Shown here: in pieces, positions 1-7,451 of the stretch
How the letters are laid out: each line of letters starts with the position of its first letter
Numbering within the stretch: the first letter of the stretch is position 1
Source of the DNA: Kineococcus endophyticus
GTDB taxonomy: Bacteria > Actinomycetota > Actinomycetes > Actinomycetales > Kineococcaceae
DNA length: 64,000 nt
NCBI RefSeq assembly: GCF_040796495.1
Contig: NZ_JBFNQN010000007.1
Coordinates: forward strand, 186,001 to 250,000
Direction: 5' to 3'
Notes under the pieces: model-generated
Database searches by the model: none
Told to the model about the DNA's origin: nothing
Seen by the model: only the letters and a program-made list of their open reading frames with translations
Made by a program: the position numbers and the translations under genes

Positions 1-1409
1 CCGAGCCGTCCCCACAGCGCCAGGATCGCGCCGCGGACGGTGTGGGCGCCGGTGGCCTTCGACCAGTAGATCGCACCGCCGGAGTAGAACCGGTAGGACC
101 CGGCGCCGTTCGGGGTGTCGTTCTCGTCGGTCGTGGGACCGCCGAGGTTCCCGGCACCACCGATGGCGGCGTACTTCGCGGCGATGGCGGTGGTCGTCGC
201 CCCGCCGAGGAGCTGGCCCACGCGGTCGCGGATCGCGTCCATCTTCGTGAACCCGACGTTGCCGGGGCAGGCCGTGTAGCCGACGTCGCGGTGGGCGTTG
301 ATCGTGCGCAGCTTGACGGTCGTGCCGGGGGAGTACTTCGCGGTGCCGCCGCCGGCCGACGTCAGGTACGCGGCGCCGTCGGCGGGCAGGCCGTACATCG
401 ACAGCTTCCACGCGATGACCTGCGCCACGGACTCCAGGCACGCGGCGCTGGGGGCGATCGAGGTGAAGTCGCCCATCATCGAGACACCGAAGGTGTCGGT
501 GTTGAACCCGCCGGCGTGGGCGCCGACGACCGGCAGCGTGATGCCGCCCGCGCGGCCTTCCCAGATGCCGCCGAAGCGGTCGACGACGAAGTTGTAGCCG
601 AGGTCGGACCAGCCGAGGGAGACCGTGTGGTAGCGGTACATGCTGCGGATCACGGACGGCACGTCGGCCTGGTTGTAGGTCCCGCCGTCGGCGGTGTGGT
701 GCACGACGACGGCCTTGATGGTGTCGCTGTAGCCGACCCCGCCGCGGCGCAGGGACTCGTCGGCACCCCACTGGGCGCGGGTCCTGATGGCCGGCTGCGG
801 CAGCACCTTGGGGGAGGCCTTGGTGGCCTGCAGCTGGGCGTCGCGGTCGCTCGAGGCGGGGCTGGACAGCGTCGTGCGGGCCAGGGCGGAGGCCTCGCCG
901 GCGTCGACGACCTGCAGGTGCGCGTCGGCCACGTCGGCCTGCGGGAGGCGGACCTGGACCGTCGCGCCGGTGCCGAGCGCGCCGACCCACATCGGGTCCG
1001 AGGCGGTGACCGAGCGGCGTCCCTCGGCGGTGTCGGGGTCGGGCTCGGAGTCGTTGAGGGGCAGGTCGCTCCACCCGGTCCAGCCGCCGCCGGCGAGGCG
1101 GACGCGGACGGAGATCGTGTCGGTGGAGGCGCCCGAGGGGAAGGTGACGCCGACCATGTGCCCGCCGTCGACGGGAACGCTCACGACGGCCAGGCCGGGG
1201 CCGGCCTCCGCCTGCGCGGACGACAGCAGGGAGGCCGAGCGCTGGGCGCCGAGCGAGAACGCCCGGGTCGAGCCGGTGACCTGCAGGGCCGCGGGGCTGA
1301 GGGCGCTGGCCGAGTCGCTCCCGGCCGCCAGGCAGGCGCCGACGACGCCGGTGCCGACGGCACCCGTCAGCAGGGTGCGGCGGGACAGGGGGGTCTGGAC
1401 GGACCGCAT
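1..1409 (-). CDS. Tat-exported N-acetylmuramoyl-L-alanine amidase (PGRP type) with LGFP repeat, 3' end cut by window edge
   Basis: Predicted peptidoglycan amidase cleaving the bond between muramic acid and the stem peptide outside the membrane. The ATG at 1409 follows an AGAGAGG ribosome-binding site. The first ~36 residues carry a twin-arginine signal (SRRTLL then a hydrophobic Ala-rich stretch). A ~165-residue beta-rich region is followed by the PGRP/Amidase_2 domain from about residue 205: RAQWGADE, then VVHHTADGG (~237), GAHAGGFN and AHRDVGYTACPG (~380), the usual zinc His/His/Cys setting. From ~400 an LGFP repeat begins (GGAIYW) and runs off the window, so 469 residues are visible and more repeats probably follow. 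It is a close paralogue of the amidase at 7451-9088. The family call is firm; the exact substrate is inferred. Confidence 0.9.
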   Translation of the reverse strand, partial: MRSVQTPLSRRTLLTGAVGTGVVGACLAAGSDSASALSPAALQVTGSTRAFSLGAQRSASLLSSAQAEAGPGLAVVSVPVDGGHMVGVTFPSGASTDTISVRVRLAGGGWTGWSDLPLNDSEPDPDTAEGRRSVTASDPMWVGALGTGATVQVRLPQADVADAHLQVVDAGEASALARTTLSSPASSDRDAQLQATKASPKVLPQPAIRTRAQWGADESLRRGGVGYSDTIKAVVVHHTADGGTYNQADVPSVIRSMYRYHTVSLGWSDLGYNFVVDRFGGIWEGRAGGITLPVVGAHAGGFNTDTFGVSMMGDFTSIAPSAACLESVAQVIAWKLSMYGLPADGAAYLTSAGGGTAKYSPGTTVKLRTINAHRDVGYTACPGNVGFTKMDAIRDRVGQLLGGATTTAIAAKYAAIGGAGNLGGPTTDENDTPNGAGSYRFYSGGAIYWSKATGAHTVRGAILALWGRL

Positions 1410-1632
1410 CGGGTTCGTTCCTCTCTGGCGGGGGCGGTGCTCACTGCCGGTGCTCACTACGTGCGGGGACACACCCACACGGGCGAACGCTCGGCCTCGG
1501 CATCGGCGCATCGACTCCCGACCTTGAGCGTGTCGCTCCCGGGCTGTGCCCGGTCCGTCACGCAAAGTAGGGGACGATGCCTGTGGTGTACAAGGTGCTG
1601 GAGTGCACAACCTCGTAACACCTCTGTGGTCA

Positions 1633-1656
1633 CTCGTTTACTCTACGTCACAATCG
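1633..1656 (-). promoter_or_regulatory. Candidate direct-repeat operator upstream of the amidase
   Basis: On the minus strand this reads as GTGAC, GTAAA and GTGAC spaced by a few bases, resembling the GTNAC-type repeats bound by MtrA-like response regulators that control wall hydrolases. The spacing is irregular and the match is loose, so this is a weak suggestion only. Confidence 0.2.
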
Positions 1657-1713
1657 GCGCACGAGTCCCAGAGCTGAAGACACTTCCGGCACAGGTTCCT
1701 CCCTGGAACGACA

Positions 1714-1749
1714 CAGCCCTCCGAGCCCCGCAGGGGGCTCGGAGGGCTG
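1714..1749 (-). terminator. 16-bp perfect hairpin, terminator of the DUF1800-DUF1501 operon
   Basis: The arms 1714-1729 and 1734-1749 are exact reverse complements of 16 bases with a 4-base loop (GCAG). The hairpin lies about 110 bases beyond the DUF1501 stop codon. No real T-tract follows, which is common for actinobacterial terminators. Confidence 0.75.
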
Positions 1750-1861
1750 GTCCGGGGAACGGTCGGGGTGGGTCCAGCAAGCGTCCAGGGTGGTTCCAGA
1801 CGCCGTCCGGGGGACGCCTGCGCGGGTGCGATGTCACTGTCAGTGACGACGCAGCGGAGGG

Positions 1862-3154
1862 TCAGCGCGCGCGCACGACCCCCAGCGGGGAACCCCCGAA
1901 CCCGGGGAAGATCGTCCCCAGGGAACCGGCCCCGCAGCGCTTCTGCAGCACCTCGCCGATGACGCTGCGGTAGTCCGTCGTGCCGGCCAGGTCGCCGTCG
2001 ACGAGGCGGTCCGCGCCCAGGCCCGGCCACACGCCGTGCACGCGGCCACCGACCACGCCGCCGCCCAGCAGCAGGACGGCGTTCCCGTGGCCGTGGTCCA
2101 GGCCGCCGGAGGCGTTCTCGCCCACGCGACGGCCGAACTCCGACAGGGTCACCAGGGTCGTGGAGCCGAAGGCCGACCCCAGGTCGGTCGCGAAGGCCGC
2201 CAGGGCCGAGGACAGCTCGGTGAGCTTGTCGCGCATCCAGCCGCCGTCGACGCGGCCGAGTCCGGCGTGCATGTCCCAGTCGCCGTAGTCCAGGGCGATG
2301 ACCTGCACCGGGGCGCCGGACTTCTTCAGGACGGCGGCCTGGGCCAGCGCCCGCCCGAGGTCGGAGTCGGGGTAGGCCGCGCCGTTGGCGGGCCCGGCCG
2401 TCCGGCCCGGCAGCTTGGCCACGTCCTCCATGGCGCTCAGGAGCGTCGTCGCGGGCGCGGCGACCTCGGGCCGGGCGCCCGTGTGCATGCGGCGCAGCGC
2501 CGCGTGCCAGGTCGGCCGGTCGTCGCCGGGGCCGATGAGGCTGAACCCGTCCAGGGACGTCGTGGTCGTCTTCGGCGCCGGCCCGGCGAAGGAGCGCGGC
2601 TGCTGGTTGGAGATGCCGACGGCGCCCAGCACCGACCCGGTGCCGAGCGAGCCGATCGTCCGGTCGATCCAGCCGGTGCGCACCGAGCTGCCCGGTGCGG
2701 CCGTCTCCATCTGCTCCATGGCCGCGAAGTGCGAGCGCGTCGGGTCGGACTGGCCGACCGCGTGCACGACGCCGAAGGTCCCGTTCTTCCAGAACGGCAC
2801 GAGCGGGGCCATCGCGGGGTGCAGGCCGAACATCTGGTCCAGGCCGAGCAGCGTCGAGCGCGGGACGGCGATCGTCGGCCGTGCCGCGTAGTAGGCGCCG
2901 TCACCGCCGGGGACGACGGCGGACAGGCCGTCGAACCCGCCGTGCAGGCTGAGGACGACGAGCGTCTCGCCGTTCCAGCCGGGTGCGGCGAAGGACACCT
3001 GCGTCGAGACGTCGCCGACGGCGTAGGTGGTGACGCCGGTCGCGGCGGCCGCGAGGGCCGCGCGCAGGACGGTGCGGCGCGAGGTGAGGCGGGACCCCTC
3101 GGCGCAGCCGCAGCGCGGGTCGTTCGCGGTACCGGACGTGCTTGCGGTGCTCAC
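1862..3154 (-). CDS. DUF1501 family protein, Tat-exported
   Basis: 430-residue DUF1501 protein. The family has a sulfatase/alkaline-phosphatase-like fold but no settled biochemical role. The GTG at 3154 has GAGGAG just upstream and lies 8 bases after the DUF1800 stop, so the two are translated from one message. The N-terminus has a twin-arginine motif (TSRRTVLR) followed by an Ala-rich hydrophobic segment, indicating folded export. Typical family blocks are visible: LVVLSLHGGFDGLSAVVPGG near residue 65, SHFAAMEQMET near 140, ALDYGDWDMHAGLG near 295, LSEFGRRVGENASGGLDHGHG near 345. The HGG, DMH and DHG segments are the likely metal-site region, by analogy with the sulfatase fold. DUF1501 genes nearly always sit beside DUF1800 genes, as here. 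Confidence 0.9.
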   Translation of the reverse strand: MSTASTSGTANDPRCGCAEGSRLTSRRTVLRAALAAAATGVTTYAVGDVSTQVSFAAPGWNGETLVVLSLHGGFDGLSAVVPGGDGAYYAARPTIAVPRSTLLGLDQMFGLHPAMAPLVPFWKNGTFGVVHAVGQSDPTRSHFAAMEQMETAAPGSSVRTGWIDRTIGSLGTGSVLGAVGISNQQPRSFAGPAPKTTTTSLDGFSLIGPGDDRPTWHAALRRMHTGARPEVAAPATTLLSAMEDVAKLPGRTAGPANGAAYPDSDLGRALAQAAVLKKSGAPVQVIALDYGDWDMHAGLGRVDGGWMRDKLTELSSALAAFATDLGSAFGSTTLVTLSEFGRRVGENASGGLDHGHGNAVLLLGGGVVGGRVHGVWPGLGADRLVDGDLAGTTDYRSVIGEVLQKRCGAGSLGTIFPGFGGSPLGVVRAR

Positions 3155-3162
3155 GGGGCTCC

Positions 3163-4635
3163 TCAGCGGATCGTGAAGGACGGGGTGTCGAGGGTGAGGG
3201 CGACCAGGTAGCGCAGGTTGTTCTGCACCCACCGGTCCCCGGACGAGCAGGGCGAGCCCTCCGAGCGCCCCGCGTACTGCAGCAGCGCGGCCTTCTCGTC
3301 GGCGTTCAGCCGGCTGCCGGTCAGCCGCACGCCGAGGGCGTCGACGAGCGCGCCGTAGGTCGAGGGGATGCTCGGCAGCAGCTGCAGGGCGGGGGTGAAC
3401 CGCAGCTCCGGCGGGTACCAGCCCGCGGCGAAGTCCATGTGCCGGTTCCAGCGCGACAACGTCAGGCTGGGCGAGGTCCAGGCGGCGGCGACATCGGGGT
3501 AGCCGTTCGGCGCGGGCCACGCCATCGGCGCGTGCCCCTGGTCCAGCACGTGCCAGAAGATCTTGGTGATGCCGCCGACACCGCTGGACTCCATGCCCGT
3601 GCCCAGCGTGCGCAGCGTCGCGACGTAGTCCTCCTGCGGCGTGCGCACCTTCTGCCCCGCCGAGGCCCAGAAGTGGGTGGAGTCGAACATCGTCCGCAGC
3701 ACCGGCACGACCTGACCGCCGGTCTGGACCCAGGTGCGGGCCATCGCGTCGAGCAGCGCGGCGGGCGGGGTGTCGGAGACGAAGCGGGTGGCGAGCTTGG
3801 CGGACAGCCGGCGGGCGGTGACCGGGTGGACCGCCAGCCAGCGCAGGTAGGCGTCGATCCAGCCGTTGCCGTCGGCGGCCGAGTGCGGGGGCACTCCGAA
3901 GCCGTAGATCGAGCGGCCGGCGCCGTCGTGGCGGCCGGCGTCGTAGGTCCCGCCACCGTCGCGGCCGATGGTCAGCCCCGTCAGCAGGCGGGCGGAGTTC
4001 TTCACGTCCGCCTCGGAGTAGCCCGCCTCGACGCCGAGGGTGTGCAGCTCGAGGAGTTCGCGACCGTAGTTCTCGTTGGGCTGCGCGGCGGTCGAGCTCG
4101 TGTTGTCGAGGTACGTCAGCATCGCGGGGTGGCGGGCCGAGGCCACGAGCATGTCGCCGAAGCTGCCGAACGCGTGGCGGCGGACGACGTTCCGGTCGTA
4201 GTCCTGGCGGCTCGCCCAGACCTCCGAGCTCGGGTTCGTGACGTGCAGGACGTTGTTCCAGACGTCCACGACGACCTCGAACAGCTGACGCGTGCTCCAG
4301 ATCTGCCGGGCCAGCGTGAGCCGGCCCGTCTCGAGCATGGCGTTCCACTCCGTCGCGGCGTACCCGCCGGTCCAGAGGTCCTGCGCCGAGCGGCCGTAGA
4401 ACCGCATGCGGCCCGCGAAGGCGTCCACGGCCCCGTCGTCGATCGCCCCGGGGTCCAGCTGCCGGTCCAGCCACGCGGCCGTGCCGAGGCGGGCGACCTC
4501 GGCGAGGGCGTCGGGGGTGGGCCCCCACGTCGCGCGGCGCAGCAGGTGCAGCTGGGCGGCGGCGGTCTCGTGCGCGAAGGGGGCGGTCGCGGCCCGGCGG
4601 CGGCCGCGGGTGAGGGGCGAGGAGGGCACGGCCAC
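3163..4635 (-). CDS. DUF1800 family protein
   Basis: 490-residue DUF1800 protein of unknown biochemical function, first gene of a two-gene operon with the DUF1501 gene. The family signature is clear: HLLRRATWGPTPDAL near residue 30, WNNVLHVT near 127, LNEN-like QPNENYGRELLELHTLG near 185, then FASLATRFV-like KLATRFVSD near 285. No classical signal peptide is evident. The GTG at 4635 touches the 3' edge of a GCCGAGAA promoter-like box (4636-4643). If that box is a true -10, transcription starts inside these first codons and the working start would be the GTG at 4629, as a leaderless message. The two choices differ by two residues. Confidence 0.85.
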   Translation of the reverse strand: MAVPSSPLTRGRRRAATAPFAHETAAAQLHLLRRATWGPTPDALAEVARLGTAAWLDRQLDPGAIDDGAVDAFAGRMRFYGRSAQDLWTGGYAATEWNAMLETGRLTLARQIWSTRQLFEVVVDVWNNVLHVTNPSSEVWASRQDYDRNVVRRHAFGSFGDMLVASARHPAMLTYLDNTSSTAAQPNENYGRELLELHTLGVEAGYSEADVKNSARLLTGLTIGRDGGGTYDAGRHDGAGRSIYGFGVPPHSAADGNGWIDAYLRWLAVHPVTARRLSAKLATRFVSDTPPAALLDAMARTWVQTGGQVVPVLRTMFDSTHFWASAGQKVRTPQEDYVATLRTLGTGMESSGVGGITKIFWHVLDQGHAPMAWPAPNGYPDVAAAWTSPSLTLSRWNRHMDFAAGWYPPELRFTPALQLLPSIPSTYGALVDALGVRLTGSRLNADEKAALLQYAGRSEGSPCSSGDRWVQNNLRYLVALTLDTPSFTIR

Positions 4636-4676
4636 TTCTCGGCAGGGGATCTTGGGAGCTTGAGCCGGACGGGTGA
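4636..4676 (-). promoter_or_regulatory. Flagellar-sigma-like promoter of the DUF1800-DUF1501 operon
   Basis: On the minus strand an 18-base element (4676 to 4659, TCACCCGTCCGGCTCAAG) is followed by exactly 15 bases and then GCCGAGAA (4643 to 4636). FliA/WhiG-type sigma factors recognise a -35 near TAAA or CTCA and a -10 near GCCGATAA with about 15 bases between. The same 18 bases with the same spacing occur upstream of the chemotaxis receptor (6393-6433). The match to the sigma class is inference; the repeat and spacing are seen directly. Confidence 0.55.
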
Positions 4677-4706
4677 CGGGCCCCCGCCCGGTCCCTTGTC
4701 CCGCGT

Positions 4707-4764
4707 GGAAAACACTCTTTCCGCCCTCGGAACGCGTGTTCCGAGGGCGGAAAGAGTGTTTTCC
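4707..4764 (-). terminator. 27-bp perfect palindrome between receptor and DUF1800 genes
   Basis: Arms 4707-4733 and 4738-4764 are exact reverse complements of 27 bases around a 4-base loop (GCGT). The outer part of each arm is AT-rich (GGAAAACACTCTTTCC), so transcripts from either strand would end the stem in a U-rich run. It lies 34 bases beyond the receptor stop codon and probably terminates that gene. The length and perfection exceed a normal terminator. Confidence 0.75.
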
Positions 4765-4798
4765 AAGCGGGGTGGGGACGGGCGGTGACGGGGGGTCG

Positions 4799-6382
4799 TC
4801 AGAGGGTGAAGGCGCCGGTGAGTTGCTTGAGCCGGGCGGCGGCCTGGGAGACCTCGGCGGCCGTGGTGGCCGTCTGCTGCGCGCCGGCCGTCGTCTGGTC
4901 GGCTGCGGCCGCGACGCCGGAGACGTTGAGGGCGATCTCCTGGGAGCCGGTGGAGACCTCGCTGACGTTGCGCACCATCTCGCCCGTCGTCGCCGACTGC
5001 TCCTCCACGGCCGCGGCGATGGTGGCCTGCAGGGCGTCGATGCGCGTGATGACGTCGGTGATCTCGCCGATGGCGCCGGCGGCCTCGTCGACGTCGTGCT
5101 GGGTCGCGGCGACGCGGGCCGTGATCGACTCGGTGGCGCGCGCGGTCTGCTGCGCGAGCTCCTTGACCTCCCCGGCCACGACGGCGAAGCCCTTGCCCAT
5201 CTCCCCGGCCCGGGCCGCCTCGATGGTCGCGTTGAGCGCCAGCAGGTTCGTCTGCTCGGCGATCGAGGTGATGAGCTTGACGACCTCGCCGATCTCCCGG
5301 CTCGAGGCCGACAGGCGCTGCAGGGTCTGGCCCGCGCCGTCGGCGGCGCTGACCGCGGAGGCGGCGGTCGCGGAGGCGTCCGCGGTGGAGGTGGCGATCT
5401 CGCCGATGGCGGCGGTCATCTGCTCGCCGGCGGCCGCGACGGTCCCGATGTTCGCACTGATCTCCTCCGCGGCGGCCGAGACCACCTGCGTCTGGGCGGC
5501 GGACTCCTCGGCGCCGGCCGAGAGCTGGGTCGCGACGGCGGACAGTTCCTCGCTGGAACCGGCCAGCACGTCGGCCGTGGCGGAGATCTGGGTCATCGTC
5601 GTGGACAGCGAGTCCATCGTCTGGTCCAGGGCGAGGGCCAGCTGGCCGATCTCGTCGCCCGCGGTGTAGCGCACGCGCTGGTCCAGGCGCCCGTCGGCCA
5701 TGCCGCGCACGACGGTCGCTGTGCGGGCCAACGGGTTCGTGATGGACCGGGCGACCAGGAAGGCCACGGCGGCGGCCGCGGCGAGGGCGACCACGCCGAG
5801 ACCGATGAGCAGGACCAGCGCCTCGCGGTAGCGGGTGGCGCCCAGGTCGCCCGTCGCGGTCGCGTTGTCCACCTCGGCCTTCTGGATCCGGTCCAGCGTC
5901 GTGTTGATCCGCACGGCGACGGGCGTGGTCTTCGCGTCGCGGACCGAGATGAAGCCGGCGACGTCGTCCGCGGTCGCGAGGGTGACGAGTTCCTGCCGCG
6001 CGCTGCGGTAGGCGGCGAGGTCGGCGGCGAAGGAGTCCCGGTCGGCCTGGGTGGAGACGGGGAACGTGTCGAGGTACACCTCCCACGCCGCGTCGAGCGC
6101 GGTGTCGTCGGTGCGCATGGCGTCCAGGGACGCGGTCGTCGCCTGCGGCCCGGACGCGAGGGCGGCGGAGACGAGGTCGACGCGCGACTGCGCGAAGGCG
6201 TACTTCACCGCCCCGATGCTCTGCACCCCGGGCACGACGACGTCCGACATCGACGCCACCGTGTCCTGCGCCGTGTGGAGCTGCTTGACGCCCAGCCCGA
6301 CGGCTGCGGCCAGCAGCAGGCACACCACGCCGAAGCCGGCGGCGAGCTTGCGGGAGACGCGGAGGTCGCGCAGTCGGGTCAT
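4799..6382 (-). CDS. Methyl-accepting chemotaxis protein
   Basis: 527-residue transmembrane chemoreceptor that signals ligand state to CheA/CheW. Order: short cytoplasmic N-terminus, first membrane helix about 13-33, periplasmic four-helix-type sensor about 34-185, second membrane helix about 188-212, HAMP, then the long coiled-coil signalling domain. The hairpin tip is recognisable around residues 390-410 ([20 protein letters not shown] then [12 protein letters not shown]). No C-terminal methyltransferase-tether pentapeptide is present. ATG at 6382 is preceded directly by an in-frame GTG (6385); both sit a few bases after a promoter-like GTCGATGG, so the message is probably leaderless. Single gene, closed by the palindrome at 4707-4764. 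Confidence 0.93.
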   Translation of the reverse strand: MTRLRDLRVSRKLAAGFGVVCLLLAAAVGLGVKQLHTAQDTVASMSDVVVPGVQSIGAVKYAFAQSRVDLVSAALASGPQATTASLDAMRTDDTALDAAWEVYLDTFPVSTQADRDSFAADLAAYRSARQELVTLATADDVAGFISVRDAKTTPVAVRINTTLDRIQKAEVDNATATGDLGATRYREALVLLIGLGVVALAAAAAVAFLVARSITNPLARTATVVRGMADGRLDQRVRYTAGDEIGQLALALDQTMDSLSTTMTQISATADVLAGSSEELSAVATQLSAGAEESAAQTQVVSAAAEEISANIGTVAAAGEQMTAAIGEIATSTADASATAASAVSAADGAGQTLQRLSASSREIGEVVKLITSIAEQTNLLALNATIEAARAGEMGKGFAVVAGEVKELAQQTARATESITARVAATQHDVDEAAGAIGEITDVITRIDALQATIAAAVEEQSATTGEMVRNVSEVSTGSQEIALNVSGVAAAADQTTAGAQQTATTAAEVSQAAARLKQLTGAFTL

Positions 6383-6392
6383 CACCCCAGTG

Positions 6393-6433
6393 CCATCGAC
6401 CGCCGCGCCGCCCACCTTGAGCCGGACGGGTGA
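6393..6433 (-). promoter_or_regulatory. Flagellar-sigma-like promoter of the chemoreceptor gene
   Basis: Minus-strand positions 6433 to 6416 repeat exactly the 18 bases found before the DUF1800 gene. Fifteen bases later comes GTCGATGG (6400 to 6393), and the receptor start is about 11 bases beyond. The arrangement fits a FliA-type promoter, which is what a chemoreceptor gene in a motile organism should have. Sequence identity and spacing are direct observations; the sigma assignment is inference. Confidence 0.6.
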
Positions 6434-6437
6434 GGAG

Positions 6438-7451
6438 TCAGTGCAGCCGGACCTGCGCGCCGCCCGCCGCCGTCCACGTGACGACGCCGCCCTGGAACTC
6501 CGAACGCCGGACGCCGTCGCGGGAGTGCTCGTCGCTCGTGGGGAACCCCAGGGCGGACGTCTCCCAGCCGAGCCCGGCCCAGGCCGCGCGGATGGCCCCG
6601 TGCACCTCGTACGCGCCGGTGGACGGGCTCCAGTAGACCGAGCCGGTCTCGAAGTGGTTCGCGCGACCGCCGCGGACCGCGAGCTCGTCCGTCACCGGCA
6701 GGCCGAGGACGTCGACGAGCTCGTCGTCGAAGTACGCGGCCGCGATGGCCCCCGACACGCCCCGGGCCTGCGTGCGGTCCGACCACAGGATCGACCCGTT
6801 CTCGTACGAGCGGGTCCGGGCCCCGGCGTACCGGGAGGGGCCGCCGACGGGGTCGCCGAGCGAGGAGTCACCCGCGCCGAGGGCCACCCAGTGCCCCTCC
6901 ACGGGGTCCGTCCGCCCCGTCCACCACGACGTCTCGCGCGCGCCGCCGCGGTGGGACAACGAGAGGTGGACGTGGTCGGTGTGCGGGCTGGCCCCGGTGT
7001 ACGGCTGCCAGCCCTGCGCTGCGCGGTAGGACTTCCAGACCTGCCCGTCCCAGATGACGTACATGACCCCGAGGCGGCGGGCGTTGCGCGCGTCGTCGGC
7101 GAGCAGCCAGTCGAGGAACTCCCGGGCCGTCGCCGCGTCGGCGGGGTCGCCCGCGTCGAGCATCCAGTCCAGGGCCCGGCCGTCGTGGTGCTCCGAGCTC
7201 ACCGCCCCGGCGGGGCAGGCGCGGTGGGTCCCGATGGTCTGCGCCCCGTACGTCGCCAGGAGCAGGTCGCGCAGCGCGGTCGTCCCGGGCTGGACGTCCG
7301 CGCAGGTCGTGGCGCCCTCGTAGTCGGCGAGGTCGTCGACGGCGGCGGGCAGGTGGGCCGGCGCCGGGGGAGGGGTGGCGGACGCGGAGGGCACGCCGAG
7401 CGCCACGCAGGCCGCACCCGCCAGGACGGCGGCGGGCAGGGAGCGGCGCAT
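6438..7451 (-). CDS. Secreted VanY/ARB_07466-like wall peptidase with LGFP repeats
   Basis: 337-residue exported protein. A signal peptide with an Ala-rich core covers about residues 1-26. The catalytic-type domain shows [10 protein letters not shown] near 85 and [12 protein letters not shown] near 155, the His/Asp metal-ligand pattern of M15-like peptidases related to VanY and the ARB_07466 C-terminal family. From about 180 to the end are three LGFP-type repeats ([23 protein letters not shown]), which are thought to bind the cell wall. Its ATG shares one base with the TGA of the upstream amidase (TGATG at 7449-7453), so the two are translationally coupled. Likely role: trimming wall peptides together with the amidase. 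Confidence 0.8.
   Translation of the reverse strand: MRRSLPAAVLAGAACVALGVPSASATPPPAPAHLPAAVDDLADYEGATTCADVQPGTTALRDLLLATYGAQTIGTHRACPAGAVSSEHHDGRALDWMLDAGDPADAATAREFLDWLLADDARNARRLGVMYVIWDGQVWKSYRAAQGWQPYTGASPHTDHVHLSLSHRGGARETSWWTGRTDPVEGHWVALGAGDSSLGDPVGGPSRYAGARTRSYENGSILWSDRTQARGVSGAIAAAYFDDELVDVLGLPVTDELAVRGGRANHFETGSVYWSPSTGAYEVHGAIRAAWAGLGWETSALGFPTSDEHSRDGVRRSEFQGGVVTWTAAGGAQVRLH

Larger units (their letters stand above)
1410..1861. other. Gene-free 450-bp region upstream of the amidase
   Basis: This stretch separates the divergently unrelated ends of two minus-strand genes: the amidase starts at its left edge and the DUF1501 gene ends at its right edge. It holds a strong hairpin (1714-1749) next to the DUF1501 stop, two copies of the 10-mer GGTGCTCACT (1436-1445 and 1449-1458) close to the amidase start, and a less GC-rich patch around 1560-1660 with GTGAC/GTAAAC-like motifs that may contain the amidase promoter. 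I see no convincing coding potential on either strand. Confidence 0.6.

Noticed and set aside
1410-1861. c-di-AMP (ydaO-type) riboswitch before the wall amidase
   Set aside because: Such elements precede many actinobacterial wall hydrolases, but none of the conserved segments are visible here or upstream of 9088.
42-1973. Long plus-strand open frame opposite the amidase
   Set aside because: Composition is repetitive Gly/Arg/Ala/Val without any domain; it is the mirror of the well-supported minus-strand amidase and crosses the intergenic hairpin.
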